The notes under the pieces are model-generated. The model saw nothing but the letters and a program-made list of their open reading frames with translations. It made no database searches and had not been told where the DNA came from. A program made the translations under genes and the position numbers. DNA of 7,165 nt from Kiritimatiellia bacterium (GTDB taxonomy: Bacteria; Verrucomicrobiota; Kiritimatiellia; RFP12; UBA1067), in the NCBI GenBank assembly GCA_028701555.1, contig JAQVQN010000119.1, positions 1 through 7,165 of the forward strand, given 5' to 3'. This document shows, one piece after another, positions 1 through 7,165 of this stretch; the first letter of the stretch is position 1, and every line of letters begins with the position of its first letter.

Positions 1-442
1 GGAGACGCTGCGTCTGCTGGCGACGGAATTTGAGAATCGGCGCATTGTGGTCTCGGTTGACATTCCCAACGAGATGCCTACGGTGCACCTTGACCGCTCG
101 CAGATCAAGCAAGTGTTTTTCAATCTGATCAAGAATGCGCTGGAAGCCATGCCAGACGGCGGAGCGCTCAAGGTTGTTTTCAGTGTGGGGGACGTGTTCG
201 TAGATATCGCTTTCATTGATTCCGGCGGCGGCATCAAGCCCGAAGAGATGGGGCGTGTGTTTGAGCCCTACCACACCACGAAGACGAAGGGCACCGGTCT
301 GGGGCTGATGATCGTGCAGCGTGTGGTGGAAGAGCATGGCGGCGAGATAGAGCTTTCCAGCAAACCCGGTGACGGAACATGTTTCAAAATACGGCTGCCG
401 CGCAGCGAGCGGCGCGTGAGGCTTTTAAACACGGGGAAATGA
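1..442 (+). CDS. Sensor histidine kinase, C-terminal ATPase domain (5' end outside window)
   Basis: This is the end of a sensor histidine kinase, the protein that autophosphorylates on His and passes the phosphate to its response regulator. The frame is already open at base 2, so the gene begins before the window; the GTG at 47 is internal. About 146 codons are visible and hold a complete HATPase_c (GHKL) fold: N box NLIKNA with the Mg-ATP Asn (codon at 134-136), G1 box DSGGG, F box FEPYHTTK, G2 box GTGLGL, and a final strand ending in GDGTCFKIRLP. The His-containing dimerisation helix and any sensor or membrane part lie off the left edge. The stop codon is one base before the ATG of the NtrC-type regulator at 444, so the two are almost certainly co-transcribed and form a cognate pair. 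The arrangement resembles NtrB/AtoS/ZraS-type kinases, but the signal sensed cannot be read here. Confidence 0.93.
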   Translation, partial: ETLRLLATEFENRRIVVSVDIPNEMPTVHLDRSQIKQVFFNLIKNALEAMPDGGALKVVFSVGDVFVDIAFIDSGGGIKPEEMGRVFEPYHTTKTKGTGLGLMIVQRVVEEHGGEIELSSKPGDGTCFKIRLPRSERRVRLLNTGK

Positions 443-443
443 T

Positions 444-1835
444 ATGTCAGACAAACCTGTGGTGTTGGTGGTTGACGACGACAAGAATACGCGTGACGGA
501 TTGCAGCGGGCGCTGCAAAAGAACTATGTGGTCAAGACTGCTGAAAGCGCGGAGGCCGCGCTTAAGATTTTGGGTGCTGAAGCACCGGTGGACGTGTTGT
601 TGTCAGATCTGCGCATGCCGGGAACGGACGGGCTGGGACTGCTCAGGCGTGTTCACGGTCAGAGTCCGCAGACGGTCTGTATCCTGTTGACCGCCTATGG
701 CTCGGTCGAGACGGCGGTAGAGGCGATGAAGCAGGGAGCATATGACTTCTTGACCAAGCCGATTAATCTAGATCATCTGGACATGTTGGTGGCTCGTGCA
801 ATAAAGACCAGGGCGTTGGAAAAAAAGGTCGAGACGCTGGAGAGCCAGCTCAACGAAAAGTTCGGCATGGAGAGCATCATCGGCGAGTCGCCGGCCATGC
901 ACCAGGTTTTCGATATCATCACTCAGACCGCGCCGACACTGGCATCAGTGCTGATACAAGGGCCTAGCGGCACCGGTAAAGAGCTGGTGGCGCAGGCGAT
1001 CCACAGGCTCAGCCAGCGTGGCAAGGGGCCTTTTGTAGCGGTGCATTGTGCGGCGCTCTCGGCCACGCTTTTGGAGAGCGAGCTGTTCGGCCATGAGAAA
1101 GGGGCTTTCACTGGTGCGACCACATTGCGCAAAGGACGTTTTGAGATGGCTGACGGAGGCACCCTGTTTCTCGACGAGATTTCAGAGATCGACCCGTCAA
1201 TACAGGTCAAGCTGCTGCGGGTATTGGAGGAACGCACATTCGAGCGTGTCGGTGGCGAGGATACGATTGAGGTTGACATCAGGATCATCGCTGCCACCAA
1301 CCGCGACCTGCGGGCTTACGTGCAGCAGGGTAAATTCCGCGAGGATCTTTTTTTCCGACTCAACGTGGTAGACATAATGCTGCCTTCACTGGCCGAGCGC
1401 GTTGGCGACATACCTTTGCTGGCCGGGCGTTTCCTGCAGGAGTATTGTGAAAAGAACGGTAAGCACATTGAAGGGTTCACGCCGGACGCGCTCAACCTGC
1501 TGGCGGCTTATGCATGGCCCGGGAATGTGAGAGAGCTGCGCAACACGGTTGAGAAGATGGTGGTACTGTCGCGTGCGGACAGGCTTTCCGCGCGGGACGT
1601 GCCCGCTAACATACGCGAAGCGGTAAAGGGAACGGCGGCGTTCTACGGACGTTCGCAGATACTCACGATGGGATCGCTGGCAGAGACCGAGCGCCGCAAG
1701 ATCATGGCTGTGTTGGATAAGAACAACGGCAACCGCACCCGCGCCGCCGTGGAACTGGGAATCAGCCGCCGGACTTTGCATCGAAAACTGCGTGAATATA
1801 AGGAGCAGCCGATGGTGTCGGATGATCAGGTATGA
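444..1835 (+). CDS. NtrC-family sigma-54-dependent response regulator
   Basis: A 463-residue transcription activator with the three standard NtrC-family parts. Residues 4-120 are a receiver domain with acidic pocket D11-D13, phosphoacceptor D55 (SDLRMPG), T83 and K105 (LTKP). Residues 145-380 are the AAA+ sigma-54 activation domain: Walker A GPSGTGKE (173-180), the sigma-54 contact loop GAFTGA (221-226), Walker B GGTLFLDE (239-246), FREDLFFRLNV (299-309) and WPGNVREL (359-366). Residues 413-451 are a Fis-type helix-turn-helix. All key residues are intact, so it should be phosphorylation-controlled, hydrolyse ATP and remodel sigma-54 polymerase. The ATG at 444 follows the kinase stop by one base, with a purine-rich CGGGG stretch as ribosome site. 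Its phosphodonor is presumably the upstream kinase. Targets are unknown; I found no convincing -24/-12 promoter in the window. Confidence 0.96.
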   Translation: MSDKPVVLVVDDDKNTRDGLQRALQKNYVVKTAESAEAALKILGAEAPVDVLLSDLRMPGTDGLGLLRRVHGQSPQTVCILLTAYGSVETAVEAMKQGAYDFLTKPINLDHLDMLVARAIKTRALEKKVETLESQLNEKFGMESIIGESPAMHQVFDIITQTAPTLASVLIQGPSGTGKELVAQAIHRLSQRGKGPFVAVHCAALSATLLESELFGHEKGAFTGATTLRKGRFEMADGGTLFLDEISEIDPSIQVKLLRVLEERTFERVGGEDTIEVDIRIIAATNRDLRAYVQQGKFREDLFFRLNVVDIMLPSLAERVGDIPLLAGRFLQEYCEKNGKHIEGFTPDALNLLAAYAWPGNVRELRNTVEKMVVLSRADRLSARDVPANIREAVKGTAAFYGRSQILTMGSLAETERRKIMAVLDKNNGNRTRAAVELGISRRTLHRKLREYKEQPMVSDDQV

Positions 1836-1860
1836 ACGTGAACGTTCATCACATAATGTG
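1832..1860. promoter_or_regulatory. Two adjacent palindromes, candidate operator
   Basis: Two perfect dyads lie end to end. The first is ATGAACG-TGAA-CGTTCAT (1832-1849), which starts on the stop codon of the regulator gene and contains the 10-base palindrome TGAACGTTCA plus a third direct TGAACG half-site at 1833-1838. The second is CACAT-A-ATGTG (1850-1860). No T-tract follows, so an intrinsic terminator is unlikely. They sit about 65 bases upstream of the next start codon, just before a possible -10 (TAAAAT, 1882-1887) whose -35 is poor. An operator for the gene at 1925 is the simplest reading; the binding protein is unknown. Confidence 0.35.
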
Positions 1861-1924
1861 CATAACGCAAGTTTTGGCCTTTAAAATATTGGACGGCAAG
1901 GGATGATCTGAAAGGAGGGAAGTT

Positions 1925-3055
1925 ATGCGGCAAACACGGGTTATGGCATTAGCGGCGGCAGTACTGAGTGCTGCTACGCTTTGGGCGCAAGGGCTGGTAA
2001 TCTGTCCGGCATGCGGGCGCGAAGCGGAAGAAGGGGCAGCGGTTTGCGGGCACTGCAAGAAAGAGCTCTCCAAGCCTGTGGCGGAGCAGCCCAAGTCGGT
2101 GACGGCGGACGAGCCGGACAAAGACGCTGAAATGGCGGCGATGGCTGTTGCGGCGGTGGATTCCAGTGCGGTGCAGGCGCGTGGACTGGAAGAACGTTCG
2201 CCAGATGTGGCACTGCACTTTTATCTAAACGCGATGGCTCTGATGCGGTTGGTGCCGGAGGGGGCTGTACGACCTGGGGTAGGCGAGGCGTTGCTGGCGG
2301 GACGCGTCCGTGTTATGCAAACGCTGGCGCGCGGGCGTGACCAGTGCCGGCGCTGCGGAGGAAGCGGACGTTATCAGGTGAACTTGGGCAAGGTGGACGG
2401 CACGAGTGGCGTTAGGGCAGCCAGCGGCGTAGCCTGCCCGGAATGCAAGGGCTTGGGCGGACACGCGGGGCACCGCGAGATCGACCAATTCAAGATGGCG
2501 ATTTTACAGGGGCGAGAAGGTTTCGAGCGGAGCCGTATGGTGGCGGGCGATGTAAGGGTAGGCCGGAGCTTCATGCCTGCCGCGCTTGAGGCACGGCTCA
2601 GCAACCGCCAACGTGCACTGGTTATGACCGGTATGCCGGTGCCTTGTGCGGCTTGCCAGCTTACCGCCCGACAGGCTTGCAGGGCTTGCCGCGGCACGGG
2701 ATGGGTCAAATGCGATAATTCCGGATGTCGGCAGGGCGTACTCCAGCCAGAGCGCAGGTCAGGAGTGCGTCCGGAGCGCAGGCTTAACGAAGAGCAGGAG
2801 CGGCGCTGTCCTAGATGCAAGGGCCTTGGTGAAGTCAAGTGCGGCGTATGCCAGGGCAGCAAGGGCGTGGTTTGCGAAAAATGCGGAGGTAGCGGCTTGG
2901 GGGCGCGTTGCCAGCGCTGCACTGGCTCGGGTTTGATGACCTGCACGAAATGTCGCGGGACCGGCGAGGTCAAGGGTGCGCCGTGCTCTGAATGCAAGGG
3001 TGAGGGAGTGATATTATGTACGACCTGCCGCGGGGAAGGGGCGCTGGCGCGATGA
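1925..3055 (+). CDS. Exported cysteine-rich protein with DnaJ-like CxxCxGxG repeats
   Basis: A 376-residue protein of unknown function. Residues 1-21 look like a Sec signal peptide (basic start, Ala/Leu-rich core, likely cut after LWA), with no lipobox and no further membrane segment. A double-Cys zinc ribbon follows (C27/C30, C41/C44). After an acidic, Ala-rich linker and a helical stretch (about 80-135) come CxxCxGxG motifs at 141, 171, 252, 295, 317, 329, 340, 354 and 365, plus degenerate pairs at 241, 263 (CX4C) and 306. This gives 14 Cys pairs, enough for about seven zinc sites. The repeats match the DnaJ/Hsp40 central zinc domain, but there is no J-domain, so it is not a DnaJ. The start is supported by AGGAGG at 1913-1918, six bases before the ATG. 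The stop overlaps the kinase start (ATGA), implying translational coupling. It could be a metal-binding, redox or protein-binding envelope factor; the signal peptide could also be misjudged, which would leave it cytoplasmic. Confidence 0.8.
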   Translation: MRQTRVMALAAAVLSAATLWAQGLVICPACGREAEEGAAVCGHCKKELSKPVAEQPKSVTADEPDKDAEMAAMAVAAVDSSAVQARGLEERSPDVALHFYLNAMALMRLVPEGAVRPGVGEALLAGRVRVMQTLARGRDQCRRCGGSGRYQVNLGKVDGTSGVRAASGVACPECKGLGGHAGHREIDQFKMAILQGREGFERSRMVAGDVRVGRSFMPAALEARLSNRQRALVMTGMPVPCAACQLTARQACRACRGTGWVKCDNSGCRQGVLQPERRSGVRPERRLNEEQERRCPRCKGLGEVKCGVCQGSKGVVCEKCGGSGLGARCQRCTGSGLMTCTKCRGTGEVKGAPCSECKGEGVILCTTCRGEGALAR

Positions 3056-3954
3056 GGGATACGATCAGCTTATCATTACCTAATCTTGAGCTCACTGGTG
3101 TTATAGGGCGCGGTGGCATGGCTTCTGTGTGGCGGGGGCGGCAGGTAACGCTTGACCGCCAAGTCGCCGTTAAAATACTGTCCAAGGATTTCGCTACGGA
3201 TCCAGATGATGTCCAGAGGTTCCGACAGGAGGCCAAGGCCGCAGCCAGCCTAAAGCATCCCGGCATTGTTCAGGTGTATGACGCGAATTTCACCGACGGG
3301 GTTTTTTATTTCGTGATGGAGCTGGTCGAGGGCTACACTATGGGAGACCTTGTGCGGCGCAAGGGGCGCATTTCCGTTGACGACACTCTGACAGTGGCGG
3401 AGAGCGTGGCAGTGTCCATGGATTATGCCTGGTCGCACTTCAAGATGGTGCATTGCGACATTAAGCCGGACAACATCATGGTGGACTCTGACGGTTCGAT
3501 CAAGGTGACTGATCTAGGTTTGTGTCGCTCGATGAACTTGGTCAAAGGCGAAAGCGAAGGTGTTTCAGAGGAAATTCTGGGTACGCCGGCCTACATGTCG
3601 CCGGAGCAGGTCTACGGCAGCACACAGTTGGACTGCCGTTCGGACATATACGCTTTGGGTGCGACGCTGTATCATCTTGTGACCGGCAGGATGCTTTTTT
3701 TGGACAAGAGCGACGAAGATGTGATGCGCAGCCATGTGGGCAAGGCGCAGGCACCGGATGTGAGAGATTTTGCTGAGGACGCCGGTGGGCCTTTGGCGTT
3801 GCTGTTGGAAAAGATGCTGGCTAAAGATTCTGGGCATCGTCATCAGGACTGGCGTCTGTTGTTGGCCGATCTCGGCCGTTTGCGGGTCGGCCATCCGCCT
3901 TGGCCGGCATTGATTCCGCCGGGCGGCAGTTCGATGCAGCGCGATCTGAAATGA
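3052..3954 (+). CDS. Hanks-type (eukaryote-like) Ser/Thr protein kinase, soluble
   Basis: A 300-residue protein that is nearly all kinase domain. Numbered from the ATG at 3052: Gly loop GRGGMASV (19-26), ATP-anchoring K41 (VAVKIL) with partner E60, catalytic loop HCDIKPDN with D136 and N141, metal-binding DLG (154-156), activation-segment end GTPAYMSPEQ (177-186), and structural D198. All catalytic residues are present, so it should be active. The usual HRD is HCD and DFG is DLG; lacking the Arg before the catalytic Asp, it may not need activation-loop phosphorylation in the usual way. There is no transmembrane helix or PASTA/sensor domain; only a short Pro-rich tail follows. ATG 3052 is preferred because it makes a 4-base ATGA overlap with the preceding gene and follows GGGGAAGGGG (3032-3041). 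An in-frame ATG at 3016, with its own GGGAG, would add 12 residues and a 40-base overlap. Substrates are unknown; the coupled cysteine-rich protein is the first candidate partner. Confidence 0.92.
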   Translation: MRDTISLSLPNLELTGVIGRGGMASVWRGRQVTLDRQVAVKILSKDFATDPDDVQRFRQEAKAAASLKHPGIVQVYDANFTDGVFYFVMELVEGYTMGDLVRRKGRISVDDTLTVAESVAVSMDYAWSHFKMVHCDIKPDNIMVDSDGSIKVTDLGLCRSMNLVKGESEGVSEEILGTPAYMSPEQVYGSTQLDCRSDIYALGATLYHLVTGRMLFLDKSDEDVMRSHVGKAQAPDVRDFAEDAGGPLALLLEKMLAKDSGHRHQDWRLLLADLGRLRVGHPPWPALIPPGGSSMQRDLK

Positions 3955-3960
3955 GATGAT

Positions 3961-3988
3961 AGCCTATAGCCGGCGGAGCCCGTAGGCT
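3961..3988 (+). repeat. Inverted repeat after the kinase gene, weak terminator candidate
   Basis: AGCCTA (3961-3966) pairs with TAGGCT (3983-3988) around a GC-rich 16-base loop, starting six bases after the kinase stop codon. There is no T-run after it, so it may be an mRNA 3' hairpin or chance rather than an intrinsic terminator. Confidence 0.25.
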
Positions 3989-4014
3989 GAAATCAGAACT
4001 GCGGATGATTAGGG

Positions 4015-4039
4015 TGCGATTCAATATAGTTGAATCACA
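4015..4039. promoter_or_regulatory. 25-base dyad between kinase and DUF192 genes
   Basis: GATTCAA (4018-4024) and TTGAATC (4030-4036) form a perfect 7-bp inverted repeat around TATAG. The symmetry extends outward to TG (4015-4016) and CA (4038-4039) across one mismatch. It lies in the 159-base gene-free gap 3955-4113. The AT-rich arms and lack of a T-run fit a protein-binding operator better than a terminator. I could not place a convincing promoter beside it. Confidence 0.35.
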
Positions 4040-4113
4040 GAAGGTCAAAGGGTTCAGGTGTTATGCGGCGACTTTTTATGACGGTTGTGGCAAGCGATTG
4101 TTAGGTGTGTGAA

Positions 4114-4464
4114 ATGCGGCACGGCAAATTGTATTGCAACGGAAGCCTGCGTTCGGAATTTGTCGAACGTACCGAAACCTTAGCGGAGCGTATGCGTGGT
4201 CTGCTGGGGCGCGACAGGCTTGCTGGTGACCGGGCGATGCTGATTGAGCACTGTGGTGCGGTGCATACGCTGGGTATGCGCTTTGCGTTGGGACTGGTTT
4301 TTCTGGACAGGTCTTGGCGCGTGACGCGGTTGTTGAGTGATGTTCAACCGTGGCGCCTGTTCGCTTGGGGCGGATGGCGATCTGTGAGCGTGATAGAGGT
4401 TTCGGCAGGCGCTGATCTTCTGCAGGGGGTTAAGGTCGGGGATTGCTTTGCCTGGGAAAGTTGA
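4114..4464 (+). CDS. DUF192 family protein
   Basis: A 116-residue protein with the DUF192 pattern from end to end: ERMRGLLGRDRL near residues 25-36, RAML (40-43), the VHTLGMRF block (50-57), LVFLDRSWRV (61-70), and the closing VIEVSAGADLLQGVKVGD. The family is small, widespread in bacteria and archaea, and has no settled function. Many members carry a signal peptide and an MWMxNT block; this one has neither, resembling the cytoplasmic variant with a His-Thr-x-x-Met block. The start is taken at ATG 4114 because TAGGTG at 4102-4107 is well spaced before it; a GTG at 4105 in the same frame would add three residues but would lie inside that ribosome site. It is separated by 159 bases from the kinase gene, and its stop codon lies inside the -35 box of the next gene's promoter. 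Confidence 0.85.
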   Translation: MRHGKLYCNGSLRSEFVERTETLAERMRGLLGRDRLAGDRAMLIEHCGAVHTLGMRFALGLVFLDRSWRVTRLLSDVQPWRLFAWGGWRSVSVIEVSAGADLLQGVKVGDCFAWES

Positions 4465-4490
4465 CAGTATCTGCCACATGCTGTAATAAT
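4461..4490 (+). promoter_or_regulatory. Strong sigma-70-type promoter for the DUF1080 gene
   Basis: A perfect -35 box TTGACA (4461-4466) is followed after 18 bases by AATAAT (4485-4490, five of six to TATAAT) with an extended -10 TG at 4482-4483. The start of transcription should fall near 4497, giving a leader of about 45 bases before the ATG at 4541. The TGA stop of the DUF192 gene is inside the -35 box. This marks the DUF1080 gene as its own transcription unit. Confidence 0.6.
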
Positions 4491-4540
4491 GTAATGCAGT
4501 CCTGTGAGAGATGTAAAAAGCGGTAAAAAAAGGGGGATAG

Positions 4541-5899
4541 ATGAAGCGTACAGTTGGTCTAATGGTTGCAACGTTTGTTTTAACTTCAGTTATGGCGGCA
4601 GACGACGGGTTTGTGTCGATGTTTAACGGGGTCGATCTGGGCGGCTGGCATCCTTGCAATATAGCGCCAGAGACTTTTTTTGTGCGCGACGGTTTGCTGG
4701 TCACGACCGGCAAGCCGATAGGAACCCTGCGTACAGTGAAGATGTACGAGAACTTTGAGATTGAGTTCGAGTGGCGGCACATGGTGGCTGGCGGAAACTC
4801 CGGTCTTTTCATCTGGGCTGACGGCTTTCCGGTGTGCGGCTCGCCCTTTTCGCGAGGTATAGAAATTCAGGTGCTTGATCCGGGTTTCAATGTCAAAGGC
4901 AAGAATGAGTGGTACAGCACACATGGTGATATTTTTGCGGTGAACGGCGCGAAACTCACTGTGGCTGGGCGGATCTCACCGAACGGGCAACGCAGCTTTC
5001 CTTCAGAGGAGCGCACACGTCCCTCGCCGGAGTGGAATCATTACCATGTGGTGGCCAACAACGGAGACATCAGCCTAAGCGTGAATGGCAAGGAGGTGAC
5101 GGTGGCCAAGGCGGCATCGCCGCGCAAAGGCTATCTGATGCTGGAGTCAGAGGGTTCCGAGTGCCATTTTCGTAACCTACGTATCAAGGAACTGCCGTCC
5201 ACCAACCCAGGCCCAGAAGAGATCGCGCGTGAGTCTGAAGGTTTCGTGCCCCTGTTCACTGGTGTTGATTTGCGGAACTGGAAGGTGCCTGAAGGGGATA
5301 ACGGGCATTGGAAAGTCGTCAATGAGGTGATCGATTACGACGCTATGAGCGAGGCTGCTGGTGACAAGAGTTTGTGGAGCGAGAAGGAATATAGGGACTT
5401 CGAGATGATTGTGGACTGGCGCATAAAAGAGACGCCTTATGAGAATCCGCATGTGCGCAAGATCCTGCCTGACGGTAGCGAAGAGACTGATCCTGACGGC
5501 AAGCCGCTGGCGTTGAGCATGCCGGATTCAGACTCAGGGATTTACCTGCGAGGCAGCAGCAAGCATCAGTTGAACATCTGGTGCTGGCCGATCGGGTCTG
5601 GAGAGATGTACGGTGTGCGGCGAGACGCGAATATGCCGCCGGATGTGCGGGCCGGCGTGACGCCGGTGGTCAAGGCCGACAATCCGGTTGGCAAATGGAA
5701 CCGCTTCGAGATCACGGTGCGCGGCAGCACGGTCAAGGTGGTTTTGAATGGCAAGGAGGTTTTGCCAGGCGTGACGATACCAGGGTTGCCCGAGAGCGGT
5801 CCGATTGCACTGCAGCATCATGGCAGCATGAAGGACGGCAAATGGGTGAGCCCGCCCTCGCTGGTGCAGTTTCGCAACGTCTTCATTCGGGAATTGTAG
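4541..5899 (+). CDS. Secreted protein with two DUF1080 (3-keto-disaccharide hydrolase) domains
   Basis: A 452-residue protein with a signal peptide (residues 1 to about 20, cut near VMAA-DD), so it is exported. Two DUF1080 domains stand in tandem, each opening with the same block: FVSMFNGVDLGGW at 24-36 and FVPLFTGVDLRNW at 235-247. Each closes with a matching strand: FRNLRIKEL ending at 218 and FRNVFIREL at 452. Inside, GGNSGLFIW (84-92) with EIQVLD (108-113) in the first domain match DSGIYLRG and the HQLNIWCW stretch in the second. The family (Pfam PF06439) has a concanavalin-like jelly roll, is abundant in Planctomycetota, Lentisphaerota and Verrucomicrobiota, and includes enzymes that hydrolyse 3-keto-glycosides; a carbohydrate substrate here is inference. 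AGGGGG at 4531-4536 precedes the ATG closely. Transcription should come from the promoter at 4461-4490. It may be one enzyme plus a binding module, or two catalytic units. Confidence 0.88.
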   Translation: MKRTVGLMVATFVLTSVMAADDGFVSMFNGVDLGGWHPCNIAPETFFVRDGLLVTTGKPIGTLRTVKMYENFEIEFEWRHMVAGGNSGLFIWADGFPVCGSPFSRGIEIQVLDPGFNVKGKNEWYSTHGDIFAVNGAKLTVAGRISPNGQRSFPSEERTRPSPEWNHYHVVANNGDISLSVNGKEVTVAKAASPRKGYLMLESEGSECHFRNLRIKELPSTNPGPEEIARESEGFVPLFTGVDLRNWKVPEGDNGHWKVVNEVIDYDAMSEAAGDKSLWSEKEYRDFEMIVDWRIKETPYENPHVRKILPDGSEETDPDGKPLALSMPDSDSGIYLRGSSKHQLNIWCWPIGSGEMYGVRRDANMPPDVRAGVTPVVKADNPVGKWNRFEITVRGSTVKVVLNGKEVLPGVTIPGLPESGPIALQHHGSMKDGKWVSPPSLVQFRNVFIREL

Positions 5900-5950
5900 G
5901 ATAGCGGCGCAGTACTTGAACGGCGATTTTTGGGCGGATGGTTTTCGGAC

Positions 5951-5980
5951 TTGAAAAGCGTTACGCTTTTGGCGTATTAT
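5951..5980 (+). promoter_or_regulatory. Promoter for tRNA-Ser
   Basis: TTGAAA (5951-5956) and TATTAT (5975-5980) each match the sigma-70 consensus at five of six positions and are 18 bases apart. Transcription should start near 5987, about 20 bases before the mature tRNA. The region 5900-6008 has no other gene. Confidence 0.5.
5954..5970 (+). terminator. Short perfect hairpin, possible terminator of the DUF1080 gene
   Basis: AAAAGCG (5954-5960), loop TTA, CGCTTTT (5964-5970): a perfect 7-bp stem whose 3' arm ends in four T. It lies 55 bases after the DUF1080 stop. The stem has only three G-C pairs, so a terminator role is uncertain. It overlaps the -35 box and spacer of the tRNA promoter, so it could also be a protein-binding dyad. 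Confidence 0.35.
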
Positions 5981-6008
5981 GCACATCGGTTTAGCGTAAA
6001 AATCTTTC

Positions 6009-7165
<1,157 letters not shown>

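Noticed and set aside
2374..2997. 207-codon open frame on the minus strand
   Set aside because: It is opposite the cysteine-rich gene; its composition (Pro/His/Arg/Ser-rich) is what antisense Cys/Gly codons give, and it has no recognisable motif.
3016..3051. Upstream ATG for the Ser/Thr kinase
   Set aside because: It would add 12 non-kinase residues and a 40-base overlap; the ATG at 3052 gives the common ATGA coupling. It is not excluded, since GGGAG at 3004-3008 is well spaced.
4087..4101. TGGCAAG...TTGT resembling a sigma-54 site before the DUF192 gene
   Set aside because: One base too short between elements and lacks the GC at -12.
4180..4812. 210-codon open frame on the minus strand spanning the DUF192-DUF1080 gap
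   Set aside because: It is antisense to two genes with clear family motifs and to a promoter, and shows no domain or ribosome site.
5970..5983. TGGC...TGCA resembling a sigma-54 promoter before the tRNA
   Set aside because: GG-to-GC spacing is 10 bases rather than 12, and a good sigma-70 promoter covers the same bases.
5534..5986. 150-codon open frame on the minus strand
   Set aside because: It shadows the second DUF1080 domain and has no recognisable motif.

Overview
The window reads as bacterial chromosome, moderately GC-rich, and most likely from the PVC group (Planctomycetota, Verrucomicrobiota, Lentisphaerota or Kiritimatiellota). That placement is inference from gene content: a secreted protein with two DUF1080 (3-keto-disaccharide hydrolase) domains, a eukaryote-like Ser/Thr kinase, and an exported multi-CxxCxGxG protein. 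No marker gene in the window fixes the taxon.

Layout, left to right. (1) Positions 1-1835: the C-terminal ATPase end of a sensor histidine kinase, one base away from an NtrC-type sigma-54 activator; together they form a two-component pair. (2) Positions 1832-1860: two back-to-back short palindromes separate that pair from the next unit. (3) Positions 1925-3954: an exported cysteine-rich protein with 14 cysteine pairs, nine of them in full DnaJ-like CxxCxGxG repeats, is coupled through an ATGA overlap to a soluble Hanks-type Ser/Thr kinase. This two-gene unit is the least familiar combination in the window. (4) Positions 3955-4113: a gene-free gap with two dyads. (5) Positions 4114-4464: a small DUF192 protein whose stop codon sits inside the -35 box of a strong sigma-70-type promoter. 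(6) Positions 4541-5899: the secreted tandem-DUF1080 protein driven by that promoter.

(7) Positions 5951-6102: a promoter and a complete tRNA-Ser(GCU) gene with encoded CCA. (8) Positions 6044-7165, minus strand: a tyrosine recombinase (integrase) that converges on the tRNA. Its reading frame runs into the tRNA, so its last 18 residues are antisense tRNA sequence and its stop codon is the complement of part of the anticodon. This is the classic left edge of an integrative element inserted at the 3' end of a tRNA gene. Everything to the right is probably element DNA and everything left of the tRNA is probably resident chromosome.

Functionally the left part is signalling (histidine kinase, response regulator, Ser/Thr kinase) and envelope or secreted proteins, with polysaccharide or glycoside breakdown suggested by DUF1080. 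Nothing in the sequence shows that the two-component pair controls the other genes. No CRISPR array, insertion sequence or rRNA was seen.
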